64,000 bases of DNA from Halalkalibacter oceani (lineage in GTDB: Bacteria; Bacillota; Bacilli; Bacillales; Bacillaceae_D): NCBI RefSeq assembly GCF_040544555.1, contig NZ_JBEPKD010000009.1, positions 1 through 64,000 on the forward strand, read 5' to 3'. Under the pieces are notes generated by a model that did not search any database, was not told where the DNA came from, and worked only from the letters and a program-made list of their open reading frames with translations. Each line of letters begins with the position of its first letter. Positions within the stretch are counted from its first letter, which is position 1. Shown here piece by piece: positions 48,239 through 56,769 of the stretch. Both the position numbers and the translations under genes were made by a program.

Positions 48239-49965
48239 GCTTTTCTCACCCTTTTTTCATAAAGCTTTTGCATTCCCGCGAGCAAGCCGGTTACGACCAG
48301 CATCATCACGACAATCAAGCTTGAAAACGCTGTTGAATGAGTCGTATAGCCCGCCTGCTCAAAATTGAAGATCATCAGCCCAATCGTTTCAGAGCCGCTC
48401 GACCATAAAAGAGCGGACACGGTCAGTTCAGTCAGCGTCGTCAGCACAACCAGAAAGGCTCCGCTCAACAATCCCGGCAGCAGAAGCGGAAGCATGATCG
48501 AACGCCATTTGACAAGCGTCCCCGCCCCGGCCATATGAGCGGCTTCCTCCATCGCCGGCGCAATTTGCGACATCGCCGTCATACTGCCGCGCACCTGAAG
48601 AATCATAAAACGCGTCACGTAAGCTATAAACAAAATCCAGATGCTGCCGTAAATTCCTGGATTCCAGCCCGGAATTGGCTGCATCCATGCCAGAATCATC
48701 GCTAAAGCAAGGACCATGCCGGGTAACGCATACGGTAAGCCGACCGCCAATTCGATAATTTTGCTGACGACATTTCTTTTTCGCAACCGGTAATAAGCAA
48801 TCGCCGTTCCAATCACTAAACAAATCACGCCTGTGCTAACGGCAAGCTTCACACTGTTCAGCAACGCACCGCGCACTTTTTCATGCTCAAACAGGACAAA
48901 CTGATAATGCTGCAAGGTTAGATTTTCGAATGAAAACGGCAGTCCGTACGCGCGGATAAGCGATGAACCGAACATTGAAAAAAGCGGAACGATACTAATC
49001 AACAGGAGAAAGCCCCACAGCAGCAACTCCACTACCGGTCGCCAGGCCCCCAACGAAAAGCGGGGCTTATCGTCAATTTCACTGTTCTCCCCTGTTTTCG
49101 CTTTGCGCAGCAGCAGCCATTGACCGGCCGTCGCTACTAGGGCGATGATTCCCAACAGAACCGAAAACGTCGCCGCCCGGGAAAAGGCGCTCGGGCCGAA
49201 GCCGGCGATTTCCTGATAAATCGCTGTGCTCAAGACGGTAATATTCGCCGGAATACCGAGAAATGCCGGGATGCCGAAGTTGTCCAAATTGGCGAGAAAG
49301 GCAAGCAGTCCGCCGCTGGCCACACCGGGCAGCGCAAGCGGAAACGTCACTTTGCGAAAAACGGTCCAGCTGTTTCCTCCGGATGAACGCACCGCCCATT
49401 CCAGCTCGCGGGGAATCCGTTTTAACACGCTCATCGTCAATAGGAAAACAAGGGGATAATGCGACAATCCGAGAACAAGAATGATGCCTGTATGGCTGTA
49501 CAGATTCAACGGCTCAAGCTGTCCGGGCAATAACGCCAGCAGGCGCGCCGCCAGGCTGTTGCTGCTTAAGAACTGCGTCCAGGAAAGGGTGATGATGTAC
49601 GAAGGAATGATAAACGGGAGCAGGACAAGGACGTGCAGCCACTTTTTCGCGCGAATGTCGCTGTAGGCGACAAGCCAGGCGGAAGCGACTCCCATCACTA
49701 GCGCGATGATCGTTGATCCCGCGACGACCAGGCCGGTATTCGATACTATTTTCCACGTTCTCGCTTCCTGAAAGATCGTTGAATAGTTGGCAAAGGCGCT
49801 TCCATCCGTCACAAAGCTCAGAGCGACCAGACGGAACACCGGCCAGACAAACAGGAAGAAAATAAGACTAAGACAGACAATCAACCAAATGGTTTTGCGG
49901 ATATCCAAAGGAAAAAAGAAGGAAGATCGAACAGACCATCTTCCTTGCACATGTTGTTCAGCCAT
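48235..49965 (-). CDS. ABC importer permease with two membrane domains, Fbp/Afu type
   Basis: A 576-residue permease with about twelve membrane segments in two homologous halves, each with a BPD_transp_1 EAA-type loop (WAVRSSGGNSWTVFRKVTFP and AAHMAGAGTLVKWRSIMLPL). This fused arrangement is typical of FbpB, AfuB and phosphonate-type permeases. It starts 17 bases after the binding protein gene and overlaps the ATPase gene. Confidence 0.92.
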   Translation of the reverse strand: MAEQHVQGRWSVRSSFFFPLDIRKTIWLIVCLSLIFFLFVWPVFRLVALSFVTDGSAFANYSTIFQEARTWKIVSNTGLVVAGSTIIALVMGVASAWLVAYSDIRAKKWLHVLVLLPFIIPSYIITLSWTQFLSSNSLAARLLALLPGQLEPLNLYSHTGIILVLGLSHYPLVFLLTMSVLKRIPRELEWAVRSSGGNSWTVFRKVTFPLALPGVASGGLLAFLANLDNFGIPAFLGIPANITVLSTAIYQEIAGFGPSAFSRAATFSVLLGIIALVATAGQWLLLRKAKTGENSEIDDKPRFSLGAWRPVVELLLWGFLLLISIVPLFSMFGSSLIRAYGLPFSFENLTLQHYQFVLFEHEKVRGALLNSVKLAVSTGVICLVIGTAIAYYRLRKRNVVSKIIELAVGLPYALPGMVLALAMILAWMQPIPGWNPGIYGSIWILFIAYVTRFMILQVRGSMTAMSQIAPAMEEAAHMAGAGTLVKWRSIMLPLLLPGLLSGAFLVVLTTLTELTVSALLWSSGSETIGLMIFNFEQAGYTTHSTAFSSLIVVMMLVVTGLLAGMQKLYEKRVRKA

Positions 49966-49982
49966 AGTACACCTCTCTCGTC

Positions 49983-51035
49983 TTACTCGCCGAATATGTC
50001 GATAAACGCTTGCTTGTCTGCTTCACGTGTTTCAAGCAGTTCACGAATATCATGGGAAATGACGTTCATCTCACTAATCGGCTTCAATCCTTCCGGAGCG
50101 TCCACTCCTTCACGGATCGGCGTATAGCCAAGTTCAGCAGCGACAAGTTGTCCTTCTTCTGACAGAACGAAATCGACAAAGGCTTTCGCCGCCTCTTCAT
50201 TTTCAGTGTTGCTCATAATGCCAATCGGTTCTGTAATAACCGGCACACCTTCTTCCGGATAAACAAGATCAACCGGAGACCCTTCCGCCTTGGCGCGGGC
50301 AACCATGAAGTCAACGACGACGCCATATGATTTTTCGCCGCTGGCGACAGCTTGCAGGACGGCGCCGTTTCCTTGCACGACCGTCATTTCATTTTCGTGA
50401 AGTCCTTCAAAAAACGACCAGCCGAATTGATCCTGCCGGCTCAACACGCCAACATTATAGGCTGCTGCTCCTGAATAAAGCGGACTTGGCATAATCGCCT
50501 GCCCTTTTGCTTCCTCTTCCGTCAGCACGCTCCATGAAGCCGGCAGCTCGCCGTCATTGGCTGTGTTCGCCGCCAGCACCGTCGCCATTACCTTTGTCCC
50601 CGCATACATTCCATCGGGATCAAGCAAATCAGCCGGAATAAACTCGGCTTCCGGTGATTGATACGCTAAAAGCAGATCCTGCTCCTTCAATGTTTCAAAT
50701 GTGACGGCATCAGCGACAAGAAGGACATCCGCCTGAATATCTCCCGCCTGACTTTCTGCGGCGATTTTACTCATCACCTCTTCCGTTCCTGAGCGAAAGA
50801 CGTTTACTTCGACTTCAGGATAGGCCTCATTAAATGCTGCGACAAGCGCTGTGGCATCGCTGTCCGGCTGAGACGTATAAAACTCCAATGTCCCTGAGAT
50901 GGCGCCCTCTGCCTCAGTGGCAGCCTGCGTTTCTTCAGTAGATAGGTCTTCTGTTGTCTCCGGCGTATCCGCCCCTCCACACGCTCCAAGCACTAGGATT
51001 GAAAAAGCTGCGACTGAATAAATAAAGCGTTTCAT
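49983..51035 (-). CDS. ABC importer substrate-binding lipoprotein, Fbp/Afu-like
   Basis: A 350-residue lipoprotein; lipobox SILVLGACG, then an acidic linker and two lobes starting at GTLEFYTSQPDSDATAL. True ferric-binding proteins of this class carry a pair of adjacent tyrosines in the C-terminal lobe; here the matching segment reads SGEKSYGVVVDFMVARAKAE and has no YY pair. AfuA-type relatives bind sugar phosphates, and others aminoethylphosphonate, which suits the neighbouring phosphoesterases. The ATG overlaps the TGA of surE (ATGA), an odd partner for an iron carrier. AAGGAGG lies ten bases upstream. Confidence 0.85.
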   Translation of the reverse strand: MKRFIYSVAAFSILVLGACGGADTPETTEDLSTEETQAATEAEGAISGTLEFYTSQPDSDATALVAAFNEAYPEVEVNVFRSGTEEVMSKIAAESQAGDIQADVLLVADAVTFETLKEQDLLLAYQSPEAEFIPADLLDPDGMYAGTKVMATVLAANTANDGELPASWSVLTEEEAKGQAIMPSPLYSGAAAYNVGVLSRQDQFGWSFFEGLHENEMTVVQGNGAVLQAVASGEKSYGVVVDFMVARAKAEGSPVDLVYPEEGVPVITEPIGIMSNTENEEAAKAFVDFVLSEEGQLVAAELGYTPIREGVDAPEGLKPISEMNVISHDIRELLETREADKQAFIDIFGE

Positions 51036-51835
51036 GAGAATGTTTCCTCCTTAGAAAAGTGTAATTTATGATTCGAGAACCATTTTTCAAATCTGCGCAC
51101 ATGCTTTTTTTGACTAACTTTGCCTTCTAATGGGGTAACGGTGACATAGCCTGCTTTTAATTTCGCAAAATCGCCTTCCTCTTCAAATTCAGTAAGCTGA
51201 CCGATATGATCTTTCAGCCAGTAATACACCTGGCCATACGGGTCATTTAAGCCGACATATTTATAACGGCTGACCGACAAATCCAACGGGACGACCTTAA
51301 TGCCGGAGCAGGCGTGTTTTTCCAAATATGGAAGGTTAACATTAACGAAGACGCCCGGCGGAATCCGGTTGGAAAGCAAAGGTTCGATCACCTCGTAGAG
51401 CAGCCGTTTCGGCATTTGAAAGCTCGTATCTTTTGTTTGCAGCCTGTCGAGCGAAACGGCGATCGCCGGAATTTGCAACAGGGAAGCTTCCGCCGCCGCA
51501 GCCATCGTGCCGGAATAATAGACGTCCCTGCCCAGGTTCGGGCCGATATTAATCCCGGATATGACCAAATCCGGCTTTTCCTTTACCAGCACTTCCACTC
51601 CGAGTTTGACACAATCGGCCGGTGTTCCGTTTACGGCCCAGGCTTTCACCCCTGCTCCAAAAAGGGTGACCGTCGTCGCTTTCAGCGGCTGACGCAATGT
51701 TATCGAATGGCTGATCGCGCTTCGTTCCTGATCTGGACATACGACATAAATATCGCCGAAATGCTGGAGCACTTCAACCAAAGCCTCTACTCCCGGCGCA
51801 AAAATACCATCATCATTTGTGACAAGAAATTTCAA
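51032..51835 (-). CDS. surE: 5'/3'-nucleotidase SurE
   Basis: A 267-residue nucleoside monophosphatase that removes phosphate from nucleotides and short polyphosphates. The family motif FLVTNDDGIFAPG opens the protein (metal-binding DD), and SGINIGPNLGRDVYYSGTMAAA completes the active site. Start is TTG with AAAGGAG eight bases upstream; TTG overlaps the TGA of the preceding gene. It is translationally coupled on both sides, so it belongs functionally to this operon. Confidence 0.93.
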   Translation of the reverse strand: MKFLVTNDDGIFAPGVEALVEVLQHFGDIYVVCPDQERSAISHSITLRQPLKATTVTLFGAGVKAWAVNGTPADCVKLGVEVLVKEKPDLVISGINIGPNLGRDVYYSGTMAAAAEASLLQIPAIAVSLDRLQTKDTSFQMPKRLLYEVIEPLLSNRIPPGVFVNVNLPYLEKHACSGIKVVPLDLSVSRYKYVGLNDPYGQVYYWLKDHIGQLTEFEEEGDFAKLKAGYVTVTPLEGKVSQKKHVRRFEKWFSNHKLHFSKEETFS

Positions 51836-52629
51836 CTTTTCATCTCCTTTGCAGTCGGTTGTGCACATGCGTTCAAATAACGCAAATGCTTTTGTAGAAG
51901 AATCGCTTCCGTGCTCGTATCATAGCCTTCCAAAACGACGGGATATGTCCCGCTCTGGAGATGTCCGATAAAGCGTTCGAGCAACAGTTCCCCTTCCCCG
52001 AGGGCGACATGATAGTTCGCTTTTGTTGAATCGCTAAGATGAATTTTATTAATTCGCGACATCTCGGCGAACGTAGCGAGTATATCCTTCCCGGGTGCAA
52101 TATGCGCCGCATCAAACGTCGTTTGTACAGCGGATGACCGGCCATCAACTAAACGATTGATTTGCAGCGGGCTCGTGACAAACTCCTTTTTGATTTCCTC
52201 CATTAATTCCAGCGAAAGCGTGACGCCATATGTTTTGGCGGCCTCTTCTAAATAATCGAGGCTTTTCTGAAGCGCCTCCTCATGCCACGCTGTCCATTCC
52301 TCCGTCAACGTTCTTCTCCCTGGATGGACGGTGACATTCGTCGCTTCGATCGAAGCGGCAAGCGCGAACGAGCGGACAATTTCCTCAACTGACTGGCGCC
52401 GGATTCCTTCATTTAACGAACAAATATTTAAATCCCAGCTTGCCGCATGAAAGGTGATCTCCAGGTCAAACCGCCTGGCAACGCGGCGAATATCTCTGAC
52501 CCGCATCTGACTGAACCAGACTTGCTCGGCCCACAGCTCAAGCCCGCGCAGGTTATGGTTGTAAACGACCGCGCCAATTTCCTCAATGTCCTTTCCCCAT
52601 AGTAGCGTCGATGAGGCCAACAGCTTCAA
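51832..52629 (-). CDS. Sugar phosphate isomerase/epimerase-like TIM barrel protein
   Basis: A 265-residue xylose isomerase-like TIM barrel (AP endonuclease 2 superfamily). Metal ligands are plausible in ITFHAASWDLNI, TVHPGRR, LSLELM (Glu), TFDAAH and KIHLSDS. The exact reaction cannot be told from sequence; isomerisation or epimerisation of a sugar derivative fits its neighbours. Start is TTG with GGAGGGAG upstream, overlapping the stop of the PHP gene (TTGA). Confidence 0.85.
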   Translation of the reverse strand: MKLLASSTLLWGKDIEEIGAVVYNHNLRGLELWAEQVWFSQMRVRDIRRVARRFDLEITFHAASWDLNICSLNEGIRRQSVEEIVRSFALAASIEATNVTVHPGRRTLTEEWTAWHEEALQKSLDYLEEAAKTYGVTLSLELMEEIKKEFVTSPLQINRLVDGRSSAVQTTFDAAHIAPGKDILATFAEMSRINKIHLSDSTKANYHVALGEGELLLERFIGHLQSGTYPVVLEGYDTSTEAILLQKHLRYLNACAQPTAKEMKS

Positions 52630-53456
52630 CGTACTCCCTCCTTTGTTTTCACCTTTTCAAGCCAGGTCATCAGCTCTTCCTTTTGACAGGCAACCGACCC
52701 AGGAGGAAATGGGCTTCTGGAGCTATATCCGTGAAAATCACTGCCGCAGCTTTTGAACAGCCTGTAGTGATCGGCCATGTCATTCCAATAGACGGTCGCT
52801 GCCTCATCATGCTGCGAATAATAAACTTCGATGCCATCAAGCCCCTGCTCCACCAGCGCCGCCAGCGACCATTCCCACCGATAAATTCCAGGGTGGGCTA
52901 AAAAAGCTTTTCCCCCGGCTTCATGAATAAGCGCGATCGCTTCGGCCGCCGTCAACCCTTCCCGCTCGATAAAGGCAGGAGCCCCTTTGGTCAGCAAAGC
53001 TTGATAAGCTTGTCCAGACTCGTTGAAATAACCGCGCGCCACTAACTCATCGGCGATATGAGTACGAACGATAACATCGTTTCCGGCTCTTTCCCGGCAA
53101 TTCTCCCAATCAATCCGGTAGCCAAGCTTCTGTAATACTTGAACAATCGCTTTGCTCCACTTCATTCTCTCGCCCTGTCTCCACGATACATAATCAGCCA
53201 TTCTCTGATGTGCGGGATCAAAGGCATATCCTAAAATATGAAGCTCTCCCTGTTCTCCATCCGTATTGCATTCAATTCCTGAAATCAAACGAAGCCCAAG
53301 TGCTTCTGCTGTTTCTTTAGCCGTGAAATAAGCGGATACCGCGTCATGATCTGTAATAGAAAGCACGGAAACTCCAAGGGAGGCAGCCTCTTCAACAAGC
53401 TGTGCCGGAGAAAGCTCTCCATCTGAATGCGTGCTGTGCATATGCAAATCGATCAT
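52626..53456 (-). CDS. PHP domain phosphoesterase
   Basis: A 276-residue metal-dependent phosphoesterase. PHP metal motifs: MIDLHMHSTHSDG, SITDHD, Glu in LISGIECN, AHPG and GSDFHG. Relatives hydrolyse 3',5'-nucleoside bisphosphates or cyclic ribose phosphates. The ATG is used although its ribosome site is weak (GAGGCG); a GTG five codons upstream is possible. First gene of the operon; the upstream region has repeated TTTGTAAA elements that resemble phosphate-control boxes in the reverse sense. Confidence 0.9.
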   Translation of the reverse strand: MIDLHMHSTHSDGELSPAQLVEEAASLGVSVLSITDHDAVSAYFTAKETAEALGLRLISGIECNTDGEQGELHILGYAFDPAHQRMADYVSWRQGERMKWSKAIVQVLQKLGYRIDWENCRERAGNDVIVRTHIADELVARGYFNESGQAYQALLTKGAPAFIEREGLTAAEAIALIHEAGGKAFLAHPGIYRWEWSLAALVEQGLDGIEVYYSQHDEAATVYWNDMADHYRLFKSCGSDFHGYSSRSPFPPGSVACQKEELMTWLEKVKTKEGVR

Positions 53457-53799
53457 CTTCTGTCGCCTCACTTTCTTTTACATCCCCTACAGTACAGGAA
53501 AAATTTCAATCTACTATAAAGCTCCCTTGTGAGATTTGTAAAAAAATTATAAAGTTGATTTTTTTAAACCATTTGTAAAGAAGAACAGAGAAAACAAAAA
53601 ATCCATTTACAGCAACCCGGAAATAAATTAATCGAATTTTCCGTCATTAATATTTTGTAAAGTCTTTACACTTTTTTAAAATTCAGAACAACAACGCCTC
53701 TTCACAAACAGAAAAAGGACTTGTCCCAAAAGGTTCGTTTTCACCTTTTGAAACAAGTCCCGCTCCAGCTTGGATGGAGTCAGCCTTTGTCTTTTTTCT
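53457..53799 (-). promoter_or_regulatory. Control region of the PHP-surE-ABC operon
   Basis: TTTGTAAA (read TTTACAAA on the minus strand) occurs at 53535-53542, 53572-53579 and 53654-53661. The last copy is part of the perfect palindrome TGTAAAGTCTTTACA (53656-53670). A terminator-like hairpin of thyA, with GGACTTGT/ACAAGTCC and inner AAAAGGT/ACCTTTT arms, lies at 53717-53760. TTTACA-type repeats recall PhoP boxes, but the 11-base PhoP spacing is absent. Confidence 0.5.
53717..53760 (-). terminator. Hairpin downstream of thyA
   Basis: GGACTTGT and ACAAGTCC outer arms with AAAAGGT/ACCTTTT-type inner arms, followed on the minus strand by CTTTTTCTG. Confidence 0.7.
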
Positions 53800-54744
53800 T
53801 TATACTGCGACATGCGCTTTAATCGGCGGATGCGGATCATAGCCAATCAGTTCGAGATCGTCCCATTCCACATCAAAAATACTTTTCAATTCAGGGTTCA
53901 GCTTCAAGGTCGGCAAAGCTCGCGGCTCCCGTTCCAGCATCGTTTGAACCTGCTCAATGTGATTGGAGTAAATATGAACATCCGCCCCGGTGTAAATCAG
54001 CTCACCCACTTCAAGATTGCATTCATGAGCGATCAGATGGGTTAACAGCGCATAGGATGCGATATTAAATGGCAGCCCCAGAAACACATCATTTGAACGC
54101 ATCTGAAACATACAACTGAGCTTCCCGTCATGAACATAAAATTGGAAAGCGTAATGACAAGGAGGAAGCTGCTGATTTTTCAATTCTGACGCGCTCCACG
54201 CGTTACATAGCAGCCGTCTGGAATCCGGGTTGCGTTTAATTTCATCAATAATATATTGAATCTGGTCATACACCTGACCATCGGCCCCTTCCCAGCTCCG
54301 CCACTGCTTGCCATACACATTACCCAAATCGCCAAATTGCTCAGCAAAGCGGTCATCCTCCAACACGCGCTGCTGATAAATTGCCAGCTGCTGCTTATAG
54401 AGCTGTTCAAACTCGGGGTCTTCCTGACTTCTCAAGCCGAAGTTTGTCATATCCGGCCCGGTATACTCTTTTGATTCCACCCATTTTTGAAAGCCCCACT
54501 CATCCCAAATATGATTGTTTTGCTCAAGCAAATAACGAAGATTCGTATCGCCTTTCAAAAACCAGATCAGCTCGGTCGCCACTAAGCGAAACGGAACGCG
54601 TTTCGTCGTCAGCAATGGAAAGCCGTCCTGAAGATTCATCCTCATTTGATACCCAAACACGCTTATCGTGCCGGTGCCTGTCCGATCCTCTTTGCGCACC
54701 CCGTGCTCAAGCACATAGTTGCAAAGCTCTAAATATTGCTTCAT
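53800..54744 (-). CDS. thyA: Thymidylate synthase (ThyA type)
   Basis: A 314-residue folate-dependent enzyme that makes dTMP. The catalytic Cys is in QLPPCHYAFQFYV, and RTGTGTISVFG and DVHIYSNHIEQV are typical. Length fits the long ThyA form with an insert in the small domain. The start MKQYLELC is chosen by homology and AGGGATA upstream. It makes dihydrofolate, which folA downstream recycles. Confidence 0.96.
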   Translation of the reverse strand: MKQYLELCNYVLEHGVRKEDRTGTGTISVFGYQMRMNLQDGFPLLTTKRVPFRLVATELIWFLKGDTNLRYLLEQNNHIWDEWGFQKWVESKEYTGPDMTNFGLRSQEDPEFEQLYKQQLAIYQQRVLEDDRFAEQFGDLGNVYGKQWRSWEGADGQVYDQIQYIIDEIKRNPDSRRLLCNAWSASELKNQQLPPCHYAFQFYVHDGKLSCMFQMRSNDVFLGLPFNIASYALLTHLIAHECNLEVGELIYTGADVHIYSNHIEQVQTMLEREPRALPTLKLNPELKSIFDVEWDDLELIGYDPHPPIKAHVAV

Positions 54745-54903
54745 CGTATCCCTATCCCTTCTCTTCATCAAATCCATCATTAGCCCTTACTTCACCTTGA
54801 TCCCTATGTAATCTCGCATCAGCCCTAAAAGGCTTGTCCCCTTTAGTTTACATGATTGAAGTCAGAATAACATCCACCGAACCGCTCAATATATTTAAAA
54901 AAG

Positions 54904-54982
54904 CTGCCTTCAAAGAAGCTGCTGAAAAAGTAAAATTTTCATTTTTTAGCAGCAAAGCGGCTTCATCGCTCTTTGAAGGCAG
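54904..54982. repeat. Nested inverted repeat between thyA and yunC
   Basis: CTGCCTTCAAAGA (54904-54916) and TCTTTGAAGGCAG (54970-54982) form a perfect 13-bp outer stem; GCTGCTGAAAAA and TTTTTTAGCAGC (54918-54929, 54942-54953) form the inner one. The inner GCTGCTGAAA motif recurs in the hairpin at 61079. It may end yunC transcription. Confidence 0.75.
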
Positions 54983-54988
54983 GCCCGC

Positions 54989-55291
54989 TTATTTCATTTT
55001 TAAGAGAGCGTCCTTGCCGCGCATTCCCGGCGTAATGCCAAGCTCCTCAGCGGCCAGCGTCACCGATTCCAATGGAGCGTCAAGCAGCTGTTCGATTGTT
55101 CTCACTCCAACCGCACGGCCCGCCACAATTTTACGCTCTTTCAGCTTTTCATTCAGTAATGCCACATCCAATGCTCCGCACATAATATAGCCTGTATCAT
55201 TCATGACTGCCATGAAATTCGTCTTCGGCAGCTTTAGGGTCACAGCGATAAAAGTTTGCTCCTCAATTTGAATTGGGTTCATTTCAATCAA
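54989..55291 (-). CDS. yunC: DUF1805 family protein YunC
   Basis: A 100-residue protein of the DUF1805 family, with TGYIMCGALDVALLNEKL and AGRAVGVRTIEQLL as signatures. The family has a small alpha/beta fold and no proven function. The TTG start giving MIEMNPIQIEE is preferred because it matches the length of B. subtilis YunC and has GGGGAG upstream; ATG three codons later is possible. Upstream neighbour is yunD, as in B. subtilis. Confidence 0.88.
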   Translation of the reverse strand: MIEMNPIQIEEQTFIAVTLKLPKTNFMAVMNDTGYIMCGALDVALLNEKLKERKIVAGRAVGVRTIEQLLDAPLESVTLAAEELGITPGMRGKDALLKMK

Positions 55292-55364
55292 CTGTCCCAC
55301 TCCCCATCTGATCATTGTCATTATATAAACAGTATATGACCATGACAGAAAAAGGTGAGCCGAT

Positions 55365-56735
55365 TTAGGCGTTCCCCCACTGTTGACTTAGTTTCCACGC
55401 TAAAATATCCCGTAAAAATTCCGGCATAAAATAGCGCTTTGTTGCCGAGTCTGCCACTGCTGGAAGCAAATGCCCGAACGTGTACATATCAAGAGTGGCA
55501 ATCGAATAAATCTGGTCCGCTCTAAGCTTTTCTCCCAGAATGGTAATGCTGTGCACGGACTCAGCCGTCACGTCGACCTCAATCCCGGTAAAAATCATCT
55601 GCCCAAGCACTTTGCCGCGGAAGCCAAATCCTTTCAGCTCCAGCTGGCGTAATTCCTTTGTAAAGGCTCTTTTCACTGTTTCTTCGAGCTGACGGCCCGT
55701 TAATTCCACGACACATGGATTAATCGGATGAGGACAAACACGATGAATATCCCCTTTCGTAATCACGCCCGCTTCAAGCGCTTCGAGTAAAACCCCAGCA
55801 TGCATCATTCCAAGCTCTTGGTCACACCACTCCGTCAGCGCATCACAAAGAAACTGAGTCCCCTTCGTTCTTGCCTGCCAGACAACAGGCAACCTTTCCG
55901 GCAAAACAGCAACTTGTTCCGCTAACAGCCGCTCCGTTTCGGCCTTCATATCAGCTAACAGCGTCTTCGTCCGCTCATCCTCCGGGCTCTTGCTGATGTC
56001 TACTAACGTCGCTTCGCTTTCTACTACCTGCTGGCTTTCCGTATCGTATTCAATTTGAACTTGGCCGAGATACGCCCCAAACTTGCCGGCCTGGGCGATC
56101 AATGTGCCGACGACCCGTTTACCTGCCGGCAGCACATGATGAGTATGGGCGCCGATGATCACATCAATCTCTTCAAATTCAGCCGCAATCTCCTCATCGC
56201 GAAACAAGCCGAGATGAGAAAGCAAAATGACGATATCCGCTTCTTGCCTCAGCGCGACGAGCTGCTCTTTTAGCACAGGCTTCGGCGGAGCAATTCTCCA
56301 GCCCAACTGCTGATAAAACGTTGTAAATGGAGCCGTCACGCCAATCAATCCGACCGTCAGCCCGTTACCCAATCTATGTAAAGCCGTCGGTCTTACCCAG
56401 TCAGGCCGCCGGCCGTTTTGCTCAAACAGATTAGCTAACACAACCGGAAACGCAGCATCGTCATAAAGGTGCTCCAGCTGCTCCTTCGCAAAGGTGATCC
56501 CTTCGTTGTTGCCAATCGTGACATAATCAACTTGCGCTTCATTCAGCAGGCGCGTATTTCCTTGACCAATCGAGGCTTCTGTCACTGGGTTGCTCCGATC
56601 GGCATGATCGCCTAAATCAAAATAAAGCGTGTTCTCATCCCGCTGATTTTTAATATGGGCGACCATCTGTGCCCAATGCTCAAAGCAGCTGTGGATATCA
56701 TTTGTATGAAAAAGCGTAAGACGTTTTACAGCCAC
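55365..56735 (-). CDS. yunD: YunD metallophosphoesterase / 5'-nucleotidase family
   Basis: A 456-residue enzyme of the UshA/YfkN-type 5'-nucleotidase family but without signal peptide, so it acts in the cytoplasm. Metal motifs: LFHTNDIHS, FDLGDHAD, GNNEG (in place of GNHE), LSHLG and GAHTHH. The C-terminal 5'-nucleotidase domain covers about residues 290-450. GNNE in place of GNHE is a feature to note, since that His is a metal or catalytic ligand in relatives. Start is GTG with GGGGGG upstream. Confidence 0.9.
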   Translation of the reverse strand: MAVKRLTLFHTNDIHSCFEHWAQMVAHIKNQRDENTLYFDLGDHADRSNPVTEASIGQGNTRLLNEAQVDYVTIGNNEGITFAKEQLEHLYDDAAFPVVLANLFEQNGRRPDWVRPTALHRLGNGLTVGLIGVTAPFTTFYQQLGWRIAPPKPVLKEQLVALRQEADIVILLSHLGLFRDEEIAAEFEEIDVIIGAHTHHVLPAGKRVVGTLIAQAGKFGAYLGQVQIEYDTESQQVVESEATLVDISKSPEDERTKTLLADMKAETERLLAEQVAVLPERLPVVWQARTKGTQFLCDALTEWCDQELGMMHAGVLLEALEAGVITKGDIHRVCPHPINPCVVELTGRQLEETVKRAFTKELRQLELKGFGFRGKVLGQMIFTGIEVDVTAESVHSITILGEKLRADQIYSIATLDMYTFGHLLPAVADSATKRYFMPEFLRDILAWKLSQQWGNA

Positions 56736-56769
56736 TCCCTCGCTGCCCCCCTTCTAACCTGTATCTTTC

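Noticed and set aside
47171..51035. Plain ferric iron importer (FbpABC)
   Set aside because: The default name is not kept because the binding protein lacks a tyrosine pair, there is no Fur box upstream, and the operon partners are phosphoesterases. It remains possible.
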